NCBI RefSeq assembly: GCF_022539665.2
Contig: NC_081339.1
Coordinates: 2,976,017 to 3,040,016, forward strand
DNA: 64,000 nt
DNA from: Daphnia carinata
Taxonomy: Eukaryota; Arthropoda; Branchiopoda; Diplostraca; Daphniidae
Direction of reading: 5' to 3'
In this document: piece by piece, positions 42,230 through 53,610 of the stretch
How the letters are laid out: each line of letters starts with the position of its first letter
How positions within the stretch are numbered: the stretch's first letter is position 1
Notes under the pieces: generated by a model
What the model was told of the DNA's origin: nothing
Seen by the model: only the letters and a program-made list of their open reading frames with translations
Database searches by the model: none
Translations under genes and position numbers: made by a program

Positions 42230-43275
42230 TGTCACCAGTTTAAGAGAAGAGAAAATTAGAGTTTCGGTGGTGTTACCTAGCGTTTTCACATTGTTTCTCT
42301 ACCTTTTATAATCAATTTATGAAGTTCGAGATTTTGTTAGCGGGTCTTGGAGATTAGCCTGCTCTAAACCACAATTATGTTTCCCGCATTTGTGAATGTT
42401 CATCACAAGCAGAAATATATTGTTCCTCATCGCATAGAGTTTTAGTCAAATGTGGAATTTTTTTTTTTAGGAAAAACATATATTTATCTATATAAATTTT
42501 ATCGGAATCAGCATTCAATTTTAAGTATACCCCGTGATATTTAATCAATTCCGATAAGTGCCGGTTTTTGCAGAAAAAATGTTAAGCCCGACTTTTCTTA
42601 TTTTTTGCACGAATATTCGATGTAATTCCAAAACGGCTAACTTGACAAGAAAATGAATGGCTTTTTCTGAATCAGCGTTAAATTTTGATTATACTGTGTG
42701 ATTTCCGTAAAATTCACAGAGATGTCATTTTTGGCCGATTTTGACAAAAGTGGTAAGGCTTATAGTCTTTGCACTTTTTCATTTTTGGGTAAATCTTAAA
42801 TTTTGCTTAAAATACATGATTTCGATTCAGAATTGAATGCTTATCAAGAAAATCGAATTTATTTTTCAATTGGCCGTATGGTTTGCGGCGCCATGCGGCA
42901 GACATATCGGACTTATTTTGTCGTGCTTACTTTTGAAGGCCTTATTTTGTCGGTCTTGTTTTGTCGAGCTTTCAATAAAAAAGGTCTATATCTAATAAAC
43001 TAGATGGCGCTACTGTTCTCCTTCATAACTGTGTCGTATGGGATTACGAGTAACGAGTTAAATCTGTCTTTGATTTGTTCGTTAAACTCTTATTTTCCGA
43101 AGGATAATTCAACTTAAATCAGACTGTATGATATTGACGATTTACTACCCTGATATTTGTGTATTTTTTGAAGGAAAACAATTCAAATAGATTGTTTTTT
43201 GCAGCAGTTACCCTTGTCATCCAGAAGATAAGCTACGGAACCAGACAGTTATCTGCCTAACTCTCACTTTCCATC
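42230..43275. other. AT-rich interval with diverged repeats after the villin gene
   Basis: No exon is supported. Weakly similar blocks recur about every 155-165 bases (GAATCAGC-A/G-TT-rich starts near 42509 and 42672, a more diverged one near 42825), which looks like an old tandem or dispersed repeat. A polypyrimidine tract with CAGCAG near 43201 could be an acceptor for the short coding segment that follows. Confidence 0.35.
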
Positions 43276-43390
43276 ATGCTGTTTGCTCAATTGAGCAGGA
43301 CTCGAGCTCTGCCTACTGCTGCTTATGGGCACAATTTGTTTACTACTATCAAGGTTGTGCACCTAAAATCTTTGGATGCTGACACTGGAG
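43276..43390 (+). CDS. Possible first coding exon of an unidentified gene (orphaned)
   Basis: ATG at 43276 opens 38 codons ending at a donor (GGAG/GTAGGT). The peptide begins MLFAQLSRTRALPTAAYGHN, Arg/Ser/Ala-rich with no acidic residue, which resembles a mitochondrial targeting presequence. A possible acceptor lies 70 bases upstream. No continuing exon is found: the next kilobase is a tandem repeat and then transposon-like DNA. It could be the stump of a gene broken by repeats, or have distant exons, or be a chance frame. Confidence 0.3.
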
Positions 43391-43507
43391 GTAGGTCAAC
43401 AGAAACAAATATTGTCAACTAGAATGTGACTGTCAGAATGAAGTGCCGTTAATGATTCATGGTCCTCAAATATAGTTCAGTGACATATTTTCTGATGTGT
43501 GAAGAAA

Positions 43508-44292
43508 AGCATCTACTTTGGGTTGCAAATCATCAAGAGCCAGCACTTCTAAAGCCTTCTCGTCTTTACTTAGCCAGCAAAACATGCATATACTTCAATG
43601 CCCTCACTCCATTGGTATTGTAAATTTGATTAATGCGTAACATGGCTTTGTGATGAGCTAGTTTGTCATGCCAGGACCAACAAATTTTCATCTTCTTTCT
43701 ACATAGCATCTGCTACTTTGTGTTGTGAACCATCAAGCACCACCACTTCTGAAGCCTTATCATTACTTGGCCAGAAAAACCTGCATAAACTTCAACGCCA
43801 TCACCTAATTGGTATTCTAAGTTTGATAAATGTCTAACATGGCTCTGTGATAATCAAGTTTGTCATGCCAGGACTGACAATTTTCATCGTATTTCTACAT
43901 AGCATCATCTACTTTGTGTTTCTAACCATAAAGTGCCACCACTTCTGAAGCCTTATCATCTTTACTTGGCCAGCAAAACCTGCATAATCTTTAACAACAT
44001 CACTTCATTGGTATTGTAAATTTAATTAATGTCTAACATGGCTCTGTGATAATCAAGTTTGTCATGCCAGGACTGACAATTTTCATCGTATTTCTACATA
44101 GCATCATCTACTTTGTGTTTCTAACCATAAAGTGCCACCACTTCTGAAGCCTTATCATCTTTACTTGGCCAGCAAAACCTGCGTAATCTTTAACAACATC
44201 ACTTCATTGGTATTGTAAATTTTATTAATGTCTAACATGGCTGTGTGGTGATCTAGTTTATCATGCTAGGACCGACAAATTTTCATCTTCCT
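43508..44292 (+). repeat. Tandem repeat, unit 196-199 bp, about four copies
   Basis: Copies start at about 43508, 43705, 43901 and 44100 (each beginning AGCATC), and the internal marker ATTGGTATT occurs at 43611, 43808, 44007 and 44206. The third and fourth copies are almost identical to each other, while the first two are more diverged, so the array has grown recently at its 3' side. The unit is noncoding. Each copy holds TTTCATCTTC-like pyrimidine tracts followed by TAG. Confidence 0.9.
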
Positions 44293-44725
44293 GCTGTAAA
44301 ATTCGACGTTGGACGATTTGCCTGTTTCCCGCTCCCGACGACCAAGATACGTAAGGTAAATAGTCTTCCCTGTTATGACTACATCATTGATTATTTTATC
44401 TCATATTTAATGATTTCGTTTTCGATTCATTTTCATCATTTAGAATTATCTATTTTCCGTCCAGCTCATATTCAACCATCGACATTCCGGTTTTCCCGTC
44501 TTCTGCTCAGGCTATTTAAAAGTAAGTTGCAATTATCATTGCCCCTTCCTGAGATGCAAAGTTCTTATATTTGCGTTTACTATCTTAGTAATGCCATGAC
44601 ATCGCAAAAAGCAGAAAGTGACGTATCAGGATGCAGCCTAGCGGATAGACGACGAACGAAAAGGATTTCACCGTGGGAGGCCTTGTATGTATTGTATTGT
44701 CTTGTTGTTTACTGTATGTAACTAG

Positions 44726-45063
44726 TTAACCCGTTGGCTGCCACCCCGTTTGCTCCCATTTTTTTTGTAGTTGTAGGGACCTGGGCGCTGTTCTCCTCAT
44801 GGCCATGGGGGGAACAGTCGCCGTTGCGCCTAATGGCTTTATGCCATTAGGCGTTAGGCAATGCACCAGTAGGGACTTCTCTTTGTCGGCACGGTGAGAG
44901 ATATCCTGGGGTGTGCATTCCCAGAATGGACTCTATCACCGTGCCAGCCCGGGCTTGTCTTCGGACAAGCCCCACCTTGGTCGGGGATCCTTAAGGCACG
45001 ACGCGTAGCAACTGTAGTTTAAGCAACCTACGGGTTGCGGTGGCCTGGCAGCCAACGGGTTAA
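44726..45063. mobile_element. piggyBac-like nonautonomous element (MITE) flanked by TTAA duplications
   Basis: A 330-bp element (44730-45059) sits between TTAA copies at 44726-44729 and 45060-45063. Its ends are inverted repeats: CCCGTTGGCTGCCA at the left and TGGCAGCCAACGGG at the right. TTAA target duplication with CCC...GGG ends is typical of the piggyBac superfamily. There is no transposase frame. The interior is GC-rich against AT-rich surroundings and consists largely of hairpins: CTGTTC/GAACAG (about 44787-44817), an 11-bp stem at 44827-44853, a 10-bp stem at 44888-44897 with 44936-44945, a 9-bp stem with TTCG loop at 44951-44972, and GCAACC/GGTTGC near 45023. Flanking bases read AACTAG and CTAGTT, so the target itself was palindromic. 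Confidence 0.85.
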
Positions 45064-45074
45064 CTAGTTAGTTG

Positions 45075-45132
45075 TATATGTATGTTTGTATGTGTATTGT
45101 ATGTATTGTATGTATTGTATGTATTGTATGTT
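45075..45132 (+). repeat. Minisatellite, 9-bp unit TATTGTATG
   Basis: Four exact units of TATTGTATG, preceded by related TATG/TTTG variants, directly after the MITE-like element. Confidence 0.8.
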
Positions 45133-45231
45133 CTGTAAAAAAAGAGGTGGAATTGCGGGAGGTGGAGGGACAACAAATACAATTCCTTTTTCAATACCTT
45201 TTAGTTTGTTTTTGATTTATTGAATTTTACT

Positions 45232-45303
45232 CTCCTAGTTTGGGGATCGAACCCAAGATCTTCGACGTACCATGTCGATGCTCTACCATTGAGCTATTAA
45301 TCT
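45232..45303 (-). tRNA. tRNA-like sequence / tRNA pseudogene (copy 1)
   Basis: On the minus strand box A (TAGCTCAATGGTAGAGCA) and box B (GGGTTCGATCC) are intact. A perfect 5-bp anticodon stem (TCGAC/GTCGA) with a 7-base loop would show anticodon GGT, and a T arm (TTGGG/CCCAA) is paired. The acceptor strands (AGATTAA and the bases after the T arm) do not pair and no CCA is encoded, so a working tRNA is unlikely. It may be a tRNA-derived SINE head or a decayed tRNA gene. Confidence 0.55.
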
Positions 45304-45433
45304 GTTTTTCACTTTGGATATGAGGTGACCTCTTTACAGTTAGATTATTGTTATGCTGTTCAAAGAAAAATTGTTTCAGACGCTGTCTTTAATTTAAGAC
45401 AACTCTAGTTACGCATTCACTAGTACATTTCAT

Positions 45434-45505
45434 TTCCATAACGGGGATTGAACCTTAGATCTACAGCGTGGCAGAACTATACTCTACCATTGAGCCATCT
45501 GTCAC
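45434..45505 (-). tRNA. tRNA-like sequence / tRNA pseudogene (copy 2)
   Basis: Minus strand, box A TGGCTCAATGGTAGAGT and box B AGGTTCAATCC. The D arm can fold, but the anticodon and T stems contain mismatches. It is related in layout to copy 1 about 130 bases away but differs in the anticodon region. Confidence 0.45.
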
Positions 45506-45597
45506 ATTTTTTTTTTTCTATTTTTCCTTGCTATAAGACAACCTTGTACACTTGTATAACAATGTATGTTCTAGGGAAAATAGTTTAAAACAATGCA

Positions 45598-45669
45598 AGA
45601 CTCACGGCTCAATGGTTGAGCATCGGCATGCCATGCTGGAAGAATAGGGTTCGATACCTATAAGAGTCA
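45598..45669 (+). tRNA. tRNA-like sequence / tRNA pseudogene (copy 3)
   Basis: Plus strand, box A GGCTCAATGGTTGAGCA and box B GGGTTCGATACC. A D arm (GCTC/GAGC), a wobble-containing anticodon stem (TCGGC/GCTGG; loop ATGCCAT, anticodon GCC), a T arm (ATAGG/CCTAT) and a partial acceptor stem (GACTC at 45599-45603 with GAGTC at 45664-45668) can be drawn. Spacing and mismatches make it a poor functional tRNA. Confidence 0.5.
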
Positions 45670-45954
45670 AAATCATATAGTTTCTATAAACGCAAGTTTG
45701 AATATAAATGAAATTTAACCAATATATAGCCAATACGAACAACGATTACTTGTATGAATCATATAGTGTGGGAAATGCTATAAAACTCGAAGAAAGAAGT
45801 TATGCAAGGAAGTTGGGAGTGCAAGATAGAAATGAGTTAATAGCACATAAAAATAACAATATAAACACCAAGTAAAAAAAGAATACAAGTTTTTCAAAAT
45901 TATTGTTTTAAAAAGTTTTTTATTGACAATTTTCTTCACAATATAATTATTTTT

Positions 45955-46345
45955 GCAACTTTTGAAAGGCAAAATAACCCTTTCAAAAGTTGCCGCCAAC
46001 CAAGGCAGGGGGAGACACTGCCTTAGTTGACCCACCGGGGAGATTACCCGGTGCTTGGCTAAGAGAAGCCGGAAGAAGAGCTGAAGATTTGGAACATTTT
46101 TACAGGAGCGATTAACCTTTAATTCGGATTTGTGGGTAGCCACAGAGCCCTCCGTGAACACATCATCGGACTAAGCGGACACCCCACGTCCCCTTTCCGG
46201 CCAGAGCCCTCCAAACCTCGGTATATGTTGTTTTTAAATATACCGTACAGTAGGGGCATGACCCCCTACGGGCTTATTATGAGTCAAGGGGAAACGGGGC
46301 TACGGAAAGGAAGGGAGCCCAGATATGCACTTCAATTTTTTAAGT
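45955..46345. repeat. Hairpin-rich block, possibly a second structured mobile element
   Basis: A perfect 15-bp inverted repeat (GCAACTTTTGAAAGG at 45955-45969 with its complement at 45979-45993) opens a GC-rich stretch of consecutive hairpins: AAGGCAG/CTGCCTT, CACCGGG/CCCGGTG around GAGATTA, GGTATAT/ATATACC and TAGGGG/CCCCTA. Style and composition resemble the interior of the TTAA element 0.9 kb upstream, but I could not find terminal repeats or a target duplication, so its limits are approximate. Confidence 0.45.
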
Positions 46346-49300
46346 TATTAATACCGTAAAACACAGGAATGAGACTGTAGAGTGAAATTCGGTTTCGTGT
46401 TTCCAATCATTACGATTTTTCGGTGCATTGTCCCAGCCAGAAACCTTTTTGAATCCACTATTTTTATTAGCCTGTATTAAAAAAAAAAATAGAACTTAGG
46501 TAAGCGAAAAAAATTCTTGCTTATGGAGCTTACATAATACATAAATGCATCATTTGGTTTATTCCCGTAGAATTTCGGCAACGAACTTCTGCAAAAGCAT
46601 AGTAAACGATCATGTCAGTGAAAACTTAATTTAAGTACTTTATAGGTACCTTTTTCAAGTCTTTAACGCACCAAAATGAAAACGGACATCTTTCATATTT
46701 GTCAACCCCTTTTTTTCAGGCGCGAAAAATTTCAATATAACAACTCAATTCCGACAACAAGGCGACGACCGCCTATGCAATGATTTTCCATTGTATACAG
46801 AATTCCTTGATAATCGTAGCCCTGCATTATTACAAAAACAGTTTTTTAAACTAACTGACAAGGAAAAAAAAAATACAATGTACTTGCAATTTTGATTTCC
46901 AAGGTGCTTAAGACATCCAGGATATTGTTAGAAGAATTTGACGTTCCTTGAATCCTGTGGGTTGCCATCACTTCGCCGATATTATCACTCTATAATAAGG
47001 TAATATCTGGGCGATATTGTGTCACCGATGATCATGACAGCTTTCTAACAGTTGGCAACCATGAAGCCCACGAGTTGCTTTGCATGTTTGGTTACAGAGA
47101 TTGGTAGGTACCTTTAAGACGTCACCATAAACAAACTGAATTATTTCGTCAAGGGAATTTCTTACAATTGAATAGTATTTGGCAACAAAGATCTTCCAAG
47201 GATTTTTCAAACCTTCCTTGCATGGGCTTTAAAAATAAAAATTGCACGAAGGTAAACGGTTCGGCCATGAAATGTAAAGTTGAAAAGTGTACCTTTTCTT
47301 CGCAGTTATTACTGCAGAATCCACCAAAGCCTTACGTCCACCTATTGTTTAGAAAAAGAATTCTGTCGGCGTCATGCCATAGTAATAATTGCAAAAAAAA
47401 ACAAAAAAAACAATACCTTAGCAGTAGGGACTTCGGAATGTAATCTAGTTGGCCGAAACGCTCGTCAAAAACAGAAAGCAGTCGTTTGTCACTCAAGGCT
47501 ATCTGATCAACGCAGACTATCATTTGGGATTATTAATGCACGATTTTTTGGTCCCGCTTTTGGACACGAGTAGTGGGCTGTTACTTGGATGCAGCATTTT
47601 CACAACTCCAGAAAGCCCTATTTTTGCATCAGCACTTTGAAGACATTTCAATAGCAACACACAATACAGAACCACCTTTTAATATTTGTGACTTGTGATT
47701 TCTCTTCATTGCAACCGGGAAGGCAAAGCGGCTGCCTTAAGGCGAAAAGAAGAATTCTTTCATCGCAATTAGCGTTACATTGTCCCAGACATCTGCTTTT
47801 CTTCCAGCGGTGTTTTGCCTAATATGACGGACGAATGAAAAAAATGAGATAACTAAACAAACTCCGAGAAAAGGCATTACCAGGTGGGAGATCTTCAATG
47901 ACGATTTAGAATTCTCAGTTCATCATGTAATACGAATCAACAAATTGGAGTTTCCACATAAGATTGGATGGCGAAATCCTGTCCGACTAATAACACATAA
48001 AAATTTTGAACCAGTGCCAATTATAGATTTATCAACACAAAATGTGAACACCTCTGATCTCCCAACTAAAAGTAATTCATTCTTGATGCCAAAATCTATA
48101 TGTCTTTTTCAAGTATCCTTTCCCCTTGAGTTCTCAAAGTAGCCGCCATTGAATCACTAACATTTCCATGGGTATGTCAAAGAATAAAGTGAAACATCTT
48201 TGCCCCAACCAAAGGGCTGTTGATTTTTGAATACATAGAAGTGGCTGCTTGATAAGTATGCTAACATTAACAACTATGGGTTCCTTAAATTAAAACATTA
48301 CATCTGCCTCATCTTGTTGTTGAGAAGAACAGACGAGAATAGATATTACTGCCTTGAAATAACCAACCTGAGAAGTTCGAAGTTCCAAATCTGTGTTACT
48401 TCTTACTGCACTACACATTATGTAAGGGTCTTTTCCAAATTTTTTTGTCCAATAGCTTTTACACTCCTCCTCTTGAAAAAAAATGTGAATAAGGGAAATA
48501 ATTTAAAAATTTTGTATGTTAGTCGACCATTCACCTGTGAAGTATTCCACGCTGCATACATGTTGGGGAAGTATCACATTTCTGCAAATTTTGGGCTATA
48601 ACTTGAAGATGGGCTTATTTTGCCAGGATCTTAATGGGATTCCAAAGTTGTTATTTTCCTGTCCCAAACTACTGTAGGTCCTTTAGAGCTAACGAACTTA
48701 TGCTTTGAAAGGCAGAATGTTCAATTCTTAAAGAATAAAACTTGTTTAATGGCTTTATCATCACCTTGTGACAAAAAGAGACCTATTTCACACCTCATAG
48801 AGTTGGGGAATTTAAGGATACACTGAAACCAGGGAAGCAGAAAAGTTAAGAATCAGAGACATTTTCACTGAAACGCTGAAGCTTTGAAGACGGGAAACAT
48901 TTCCTCCAAGCAGCAGAGGAGAATCGGGTTGAAACATAATTACCATGAGGCGATGGGCCCAGGAACACTAGCGTTCGGTTTTCTATACAGGTACAGAGTC
49001 GAATACGGAGATCGCCTTGAATATCTAAATTGTTGATCTCTAACAATATTCAAATTGATCATGCTAATTAATCAAATGATTAATCAACAGATCCTCCAAC
49101 CACTACCTCTCACCGCCTCGCTGTAAAAGAGAATAAAAGTCTAAATGACTTGGCCCTTTCCCGAAATGCAGGGTTGCCAACTGCTTTTTTTAGTTTGGAG
49201 CTATGGACGGCTTTCCTGTTGTCCAAGCCCAATGCAGTCATATAGATTGTCATATCTATGCCTATTTCTTTAATTCATCAATGAAAACAGTTTAGATCCG

Positions 49301-49754
49301 GTATTTACTTTTATGGTTAAAATTTTACCCCAAGCCCAGCCTTAGCCAAGGGCCGGATTGGCTTTCATCGAGGTGTCTTTAGTTGTGTTCTAACAATGTA
49401 ACGGCCATAATTTGAGATATTGGGAACTGAAGACTGTGGGTACAAATATGTCAAGTTATTGGCTGAAGCAGATACAATTACGGTTTCAAGTTTGAATCGC
49501 TCCTTTAGCGGGGAAATTCAATTGTCATTCCGAAACACGCAACAAAATGACGACAAAACTACATGATTTCGGTGTATTATTTTTTTAACGAAATACGAGA
49601 GTAAAGTTATAATGCACATGTTAAAGAAATACAAATTTTCGGGACGAGTTTGCTAAAAAAGTAGGCGGAAAAAGCAAAAAATTATTAAGTATCATTAAAA
49701 GAATTTTTTTCGTCGTGCGCGTTAGAGGTGGATGTGACGGTGCAAATCATATTT
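46346..49754. other. Unassigned interval between the repeat nest and KIF23
   Basis: No secure gene. Some minus-strand segments look protein-like: one at about 47415-47500 (IALSDKRLLSVFDERFGQLD...) ending at a donor, one at 47293-47339 (GRKALVDSAVITAKKR) and one at 47176-47240 (SPCKEGLKNPWKIFVAKYYS). The last two join in phase, but the first does not join the second in phase, so this may be a decayed gene or transposon remnant. A further minus-strand segment near 48950-49046 (EINNLDIQGDLRIRLCTCI) is likewise isolated. The remainder is AT-rich. Confidence 0.3.
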
Positions 49755-52700
49755 TTAAGGACAATGCTTCTTAACCCGATTGTGTCCTTCAATTGCGTGG
49801 CCACAGCGGTTTTCTATATCAGCTACTCGACTGTGCACGTCCTTCAATCTTCCATCACTGTGACGTTTAACAGCAGTCGGTGACGAATGCCGAAGAATTT
49901 CAACATCTTGCAAGACAACCTTAAAAATGATAATTAAAGCAAACTCTTTTAAAATGAAAAAAAGAGGAAGAAGAAGAAAATAACGTACCTGAGCTCCACC
50001 ACCCACAGTGGTCAAGACATCGCCTTTATAAAGTTTTGTTTCGATTTCACCAGAAGAATCCTAGATAGAAAACTACACCGTTACATCGTTGCACTTTATT
50101 TGACACCGTCAATCCATTTGGTCACCTGTTCTTGTGTAGTAAGGACATATTTCGAAATCTTTGCATCTGTGACTGACTTTGAATCCACTAATTTTGTAAT
50201 CGACTTTGCACGATTCATCTGCGGCTGGAATACTGTGTCCAAATCAAGGATATTTTCTGGACGATGGTCCAACCATCCCTTGCCGGGATCTACCGAACGA
50301 GAACGGCGCTTCCGCGTAGACACAGCTGGCCCCTATTAATACATAACAAAAACATATGCTTAAAAACAAAAAAAAAAAAAAGGAAAACAAAATCAGGTTT
50401 TCCTACCCTTAAAGAGGGAGTTCCAACCAGCTTGGGATCAGAAACACGGTGTGTAGCTCCAATGGAAGGCGTGCGAGTGTCTGATTCGCTGGAACCAGCG
50501 GTTCCAGGAACTTTAACTGAACAGCCAGCGTCAAGTAAATCTCGCATAACCAAGAATCTTTCGGTTTGTCGCTGAAGCTGAGATTCGACTTGCTTATACC
50601 GATCAAGTTCTCGTTTGACCTTCTCTCGTTCCAATTGCCGTTTGGTCTTTTCTTTGGCTTTCACATTCAAAATTTCAATTTCTCCCTGGTTAAGCAAGCA
50701 ATCTTTTTCTTTCAATTCCTCTTCTAGTAGCCTTTTATAGGAAATAGAACTATAGAAACCCAATTGAGATAGAAGCTATTGTATGCAAAAAGTTACCTAG
50801 CGTATTTTTGATGTTCCGCTACATGACGCTGTAGAGTGGCATTAGCTGATTCTGCGTTGAGGACGCGATTTTCAAATGTTTGGCGACGGGATCGCTCGTC
50901 TTTCAGTTGTTCGTTTAAACTCAACACTTCTTGCCGTTTCAATATAAGTTCTTCTTCCATTTCACGAACGAGTGTTCGCATTTCGACGCACTTCTTCATT
51001 TGTTGTTCACGGCGGCTCTGTTGCTCGCGAATTCGCACCTTTGGGCAACGAACAAAATATGTAAACTTTTTAGTAAAATACGGTAACATCAAATGACTAC
51101 TTGAAGATATTCAACGAGTGCGGTAATTAATCGATCGTCTGACGCTGATTGTAGTTCTAGAGGAGGCCATGAACAACGAGCTGCGCTGAAAACCATATCA
51201 ATGTCAAACGGTACCTCCGATTGAGGGTTTGATATCCCGCCCTTTGAGGAAGAAATAAGCTTTTAAGTGTGTACTTATTATAAAGATATGTGTAGAAATC
51301 TAACCTGTTCCAATTTACGATAGGCTTCAGTAAGCACACGATTTGCCTTTCTGCGACCGGGGAGAAGTGCTTCTCTCCCTGCCGGCGTCGCTTTAGGTGT
51401 TGCCTCCATTCGAACATTTGGCTGCACAGCACGTGCGATTTGAACTTCTTGGGCCATTTCAGCGAAACGCATAACGGAAAGAGTTTCGTCGTAGTCGTCT
51501 GCACGTGGGTTTACACAAACAATCATTCTAACCTTTCCTTCTCCGTCAAAATAGCTCTAAAATAAAAATTTTGTGTTAGAATTGGATAGCATACAAATTT
51601 CAAAGTTTCTTACTTTAAAAAGGTGAGTAATCTTGGAGTCGCGATAGGGCACCATTTTATTTGTGCCATTTAACTGGTTCTCGCGAAGTATTTCCATACA
51701 CGAGCGAAGAGTCATTAAAGTATTGTTAATACTACCCGCTTCACGTAACCGTTCGCCTGTCGTTTTGGTTCGACTGTTACGCTCAGAACCAGCAAGATCA
51801 ACCAATGATAGCTGTCCCACTGTAAGCACCTTCTCCGGAGTAGCACCCTTTTACACGTTGAAATCAGTATTTTAACAAAGTAATATAAAGATTATTAATC
51901 ACACCTGATAATCAAGGGGAGCCTGAACAACACGAATATTAAACACGGAGTGGCTTCGGCTTGACTCTGCGTTAAGAGTAGTATGAGCAACACGGCGCCG
52001 CTTTTGGCCTTTTGCGAGAACTTCAGCAGCTTCATCTGCCGATTTAACTTCTACTTCAGTTACAGCATGAACATACCTGCAAATCGAAATTAATTGAATC
52101 AATTCATAACAGCAGGAAACAAACCCGTCTTACATATTATGATGCTGATCTTCTCTCAAGATTTTCGATTGTATTTTTCCGGGACGTAAAGGGTCAATTG
52201 GGGTATCATCCAATAGGTCAAATACGGTATTGTTGTAAACCTCGACGAAAGTGACAAATACAGCAAAAGCCTGGTCTTCATCTAAAGCGGTTATGCGCGT
52301 GGCATCTGTTACCCGTTGCCCCTCATTCTCTTGTCCTCTTCGCGCAGGAGTCCTAAGAGATTTGAACGGTTTTTGATTAAGAATTGACATCTTATTTTAT
52401 TGACTAGGAGTTCCTACTTGAATTTGTTTGTAATCTCAGTCTGCCTTTCTGCCAAAGCATCCAATTCACTTTGAATTTCAAAACTGTTCATTCGATCTGG
52501 TTTAAAAATATATTTTTTTGCCTAAAGATTAAAAACAAATAGTTAGGAAAATTTTTAATGTAAATGTTTTGTTAATACCTGAAAATGTCCAATGCTGTTG
52601 AATATAACATCCAAACAACGTGGGATAATGCCACCATCCTGTAATTCCCCATTCATTGTATGGGTCTTTCCAGAACCAGTTACACCATAAGCAAAAAGTA

Positions 52701-53243
52701 AGCTATTTTTGCCATGGAGCAGGTCTTCAATTAGTGGTAAGGTAACTGTGTGGAAAATAGGCTTCTGAGTGGATTTTTCGTCAAAAACCCCAGTAAATGT
52801 ATATTGTGTAGCCTAAATAATAACATAGTTAAAAAAAATAATTATAACCAAGTATCACAATACATAAATGAAAAAGATAAAATTCTATATTTACTTTTGT
52901 GGTTCCACTTCTGTACCCTTGAGAAGATTCCGGTGGCACAACCTGCACAACAGTGTCACTCAATACTGTAACACAAGATTCTTCATTTGGTACATCAAGT
53001 GGCCTAATTCTGCAATAAACTTGAACGGGATCCCGATCCCTAGAAGTCATCAGAGTTTGTTTGGATCTTGCTGGTGTCATTGGAGGTTTTGTTGGCACCT
53101 TTGGTGCAATCTTTAACCGACTAATACAAACAAACTTAATTTAGTTTATATCGAATACCAAGCCTAAGCTTAGGCGCGTAAACTAACACAAAGTAGGACA
53201 CAAATCACAGATATCGCTGTTGGAAAACTTACGAGGGCTTCAT
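49755..53243 (-). CDS. KIF23: Kinesin-6 family motor KIF23 / MKLP1 (pavarotti)
   Basis: Fourteen exons on the minus strand: 53233-53243 (11 nt), 52895-53120, 52579-52812, 52418-52521, 52134-52352, 51905-52076, 51614-51847, 51305-51556, 51101-51241, 50797-51038, 50407-50731, 50126-50332, 49989-50060, 49755-49919; 867 aa. KIF23 is the kinesin half of centralspindlin, which bundles midzone microtubules and drives cytokinesis with a RacGAP. The motor begins at [12 protein letters not shown]-loop GVTGSGKT at about 122-129; the loop-6 insertion typical of kinesin-6 ([11 protein letters not shown] region) follows; switch I NAESSRSH and switch II DLAGSER are intact. Residues 530-720 are coiled coil ([32 protein letters not shown]). 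The C-terminal [19 protein letters not shown] and [10 protein letters not shown] match the MKLP1 Arf6-binding domain. Exon 9 lies between motor and coiled coil, where the RacGAP partner binds in the family. Confidence 0.96.
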
Positions 53244-53610
53244 GTTCAGCTATTTTCAGTTCAGTAGGTGTGAACTGTGTCAAATATTGAAATGGAAGAT
53301 GGTAAAATGAAAATCGAAATTGTCTAGAAGAACTTAATGACCGTTGTGGGTTGTCGTTTGATTCAAACTACAATCACACCATTGCCAAACCTCTAGTGTT
53401 CGATCGCGCGCTGAACAAAAGCGGTGTTGCCGGGCCGCCAGAAGAGCCAACGAGAATTTTGTTTTTCGTGTGAATATTTAAAAACATTCAAATTCAGTCC
53501 TTTTTTAACCACCAAATCACAGCTGAAAAATATTTTATTGAAACAAGGAAGGACTCATTCCTAAATCATCTTCAATCGACAAAAGTGATCGATAGGCTAA
53601 ATTTAACAGC

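Noticed and set aside
43508-44292. CRISPR-like array
   Set aside because: The unit is about 198 bp repeated head-to-tail without unique spacers, in a eukaryotic genome; it is a tandem repeat.
44263-44721. 152-codon ATG frame overlapping the last tandem repeat copy
   Set aside because: It starts inside repeat sequence, has composition unlike protein, and ends at the TTAA element; no splice or homology support.
45232-45669. Three working tRNA genes
   Set aside because: A and B boxes are present, but acceptor stems fail to pair fully and stems carry mismatches; called tRNA-like or pseudogenes instead.
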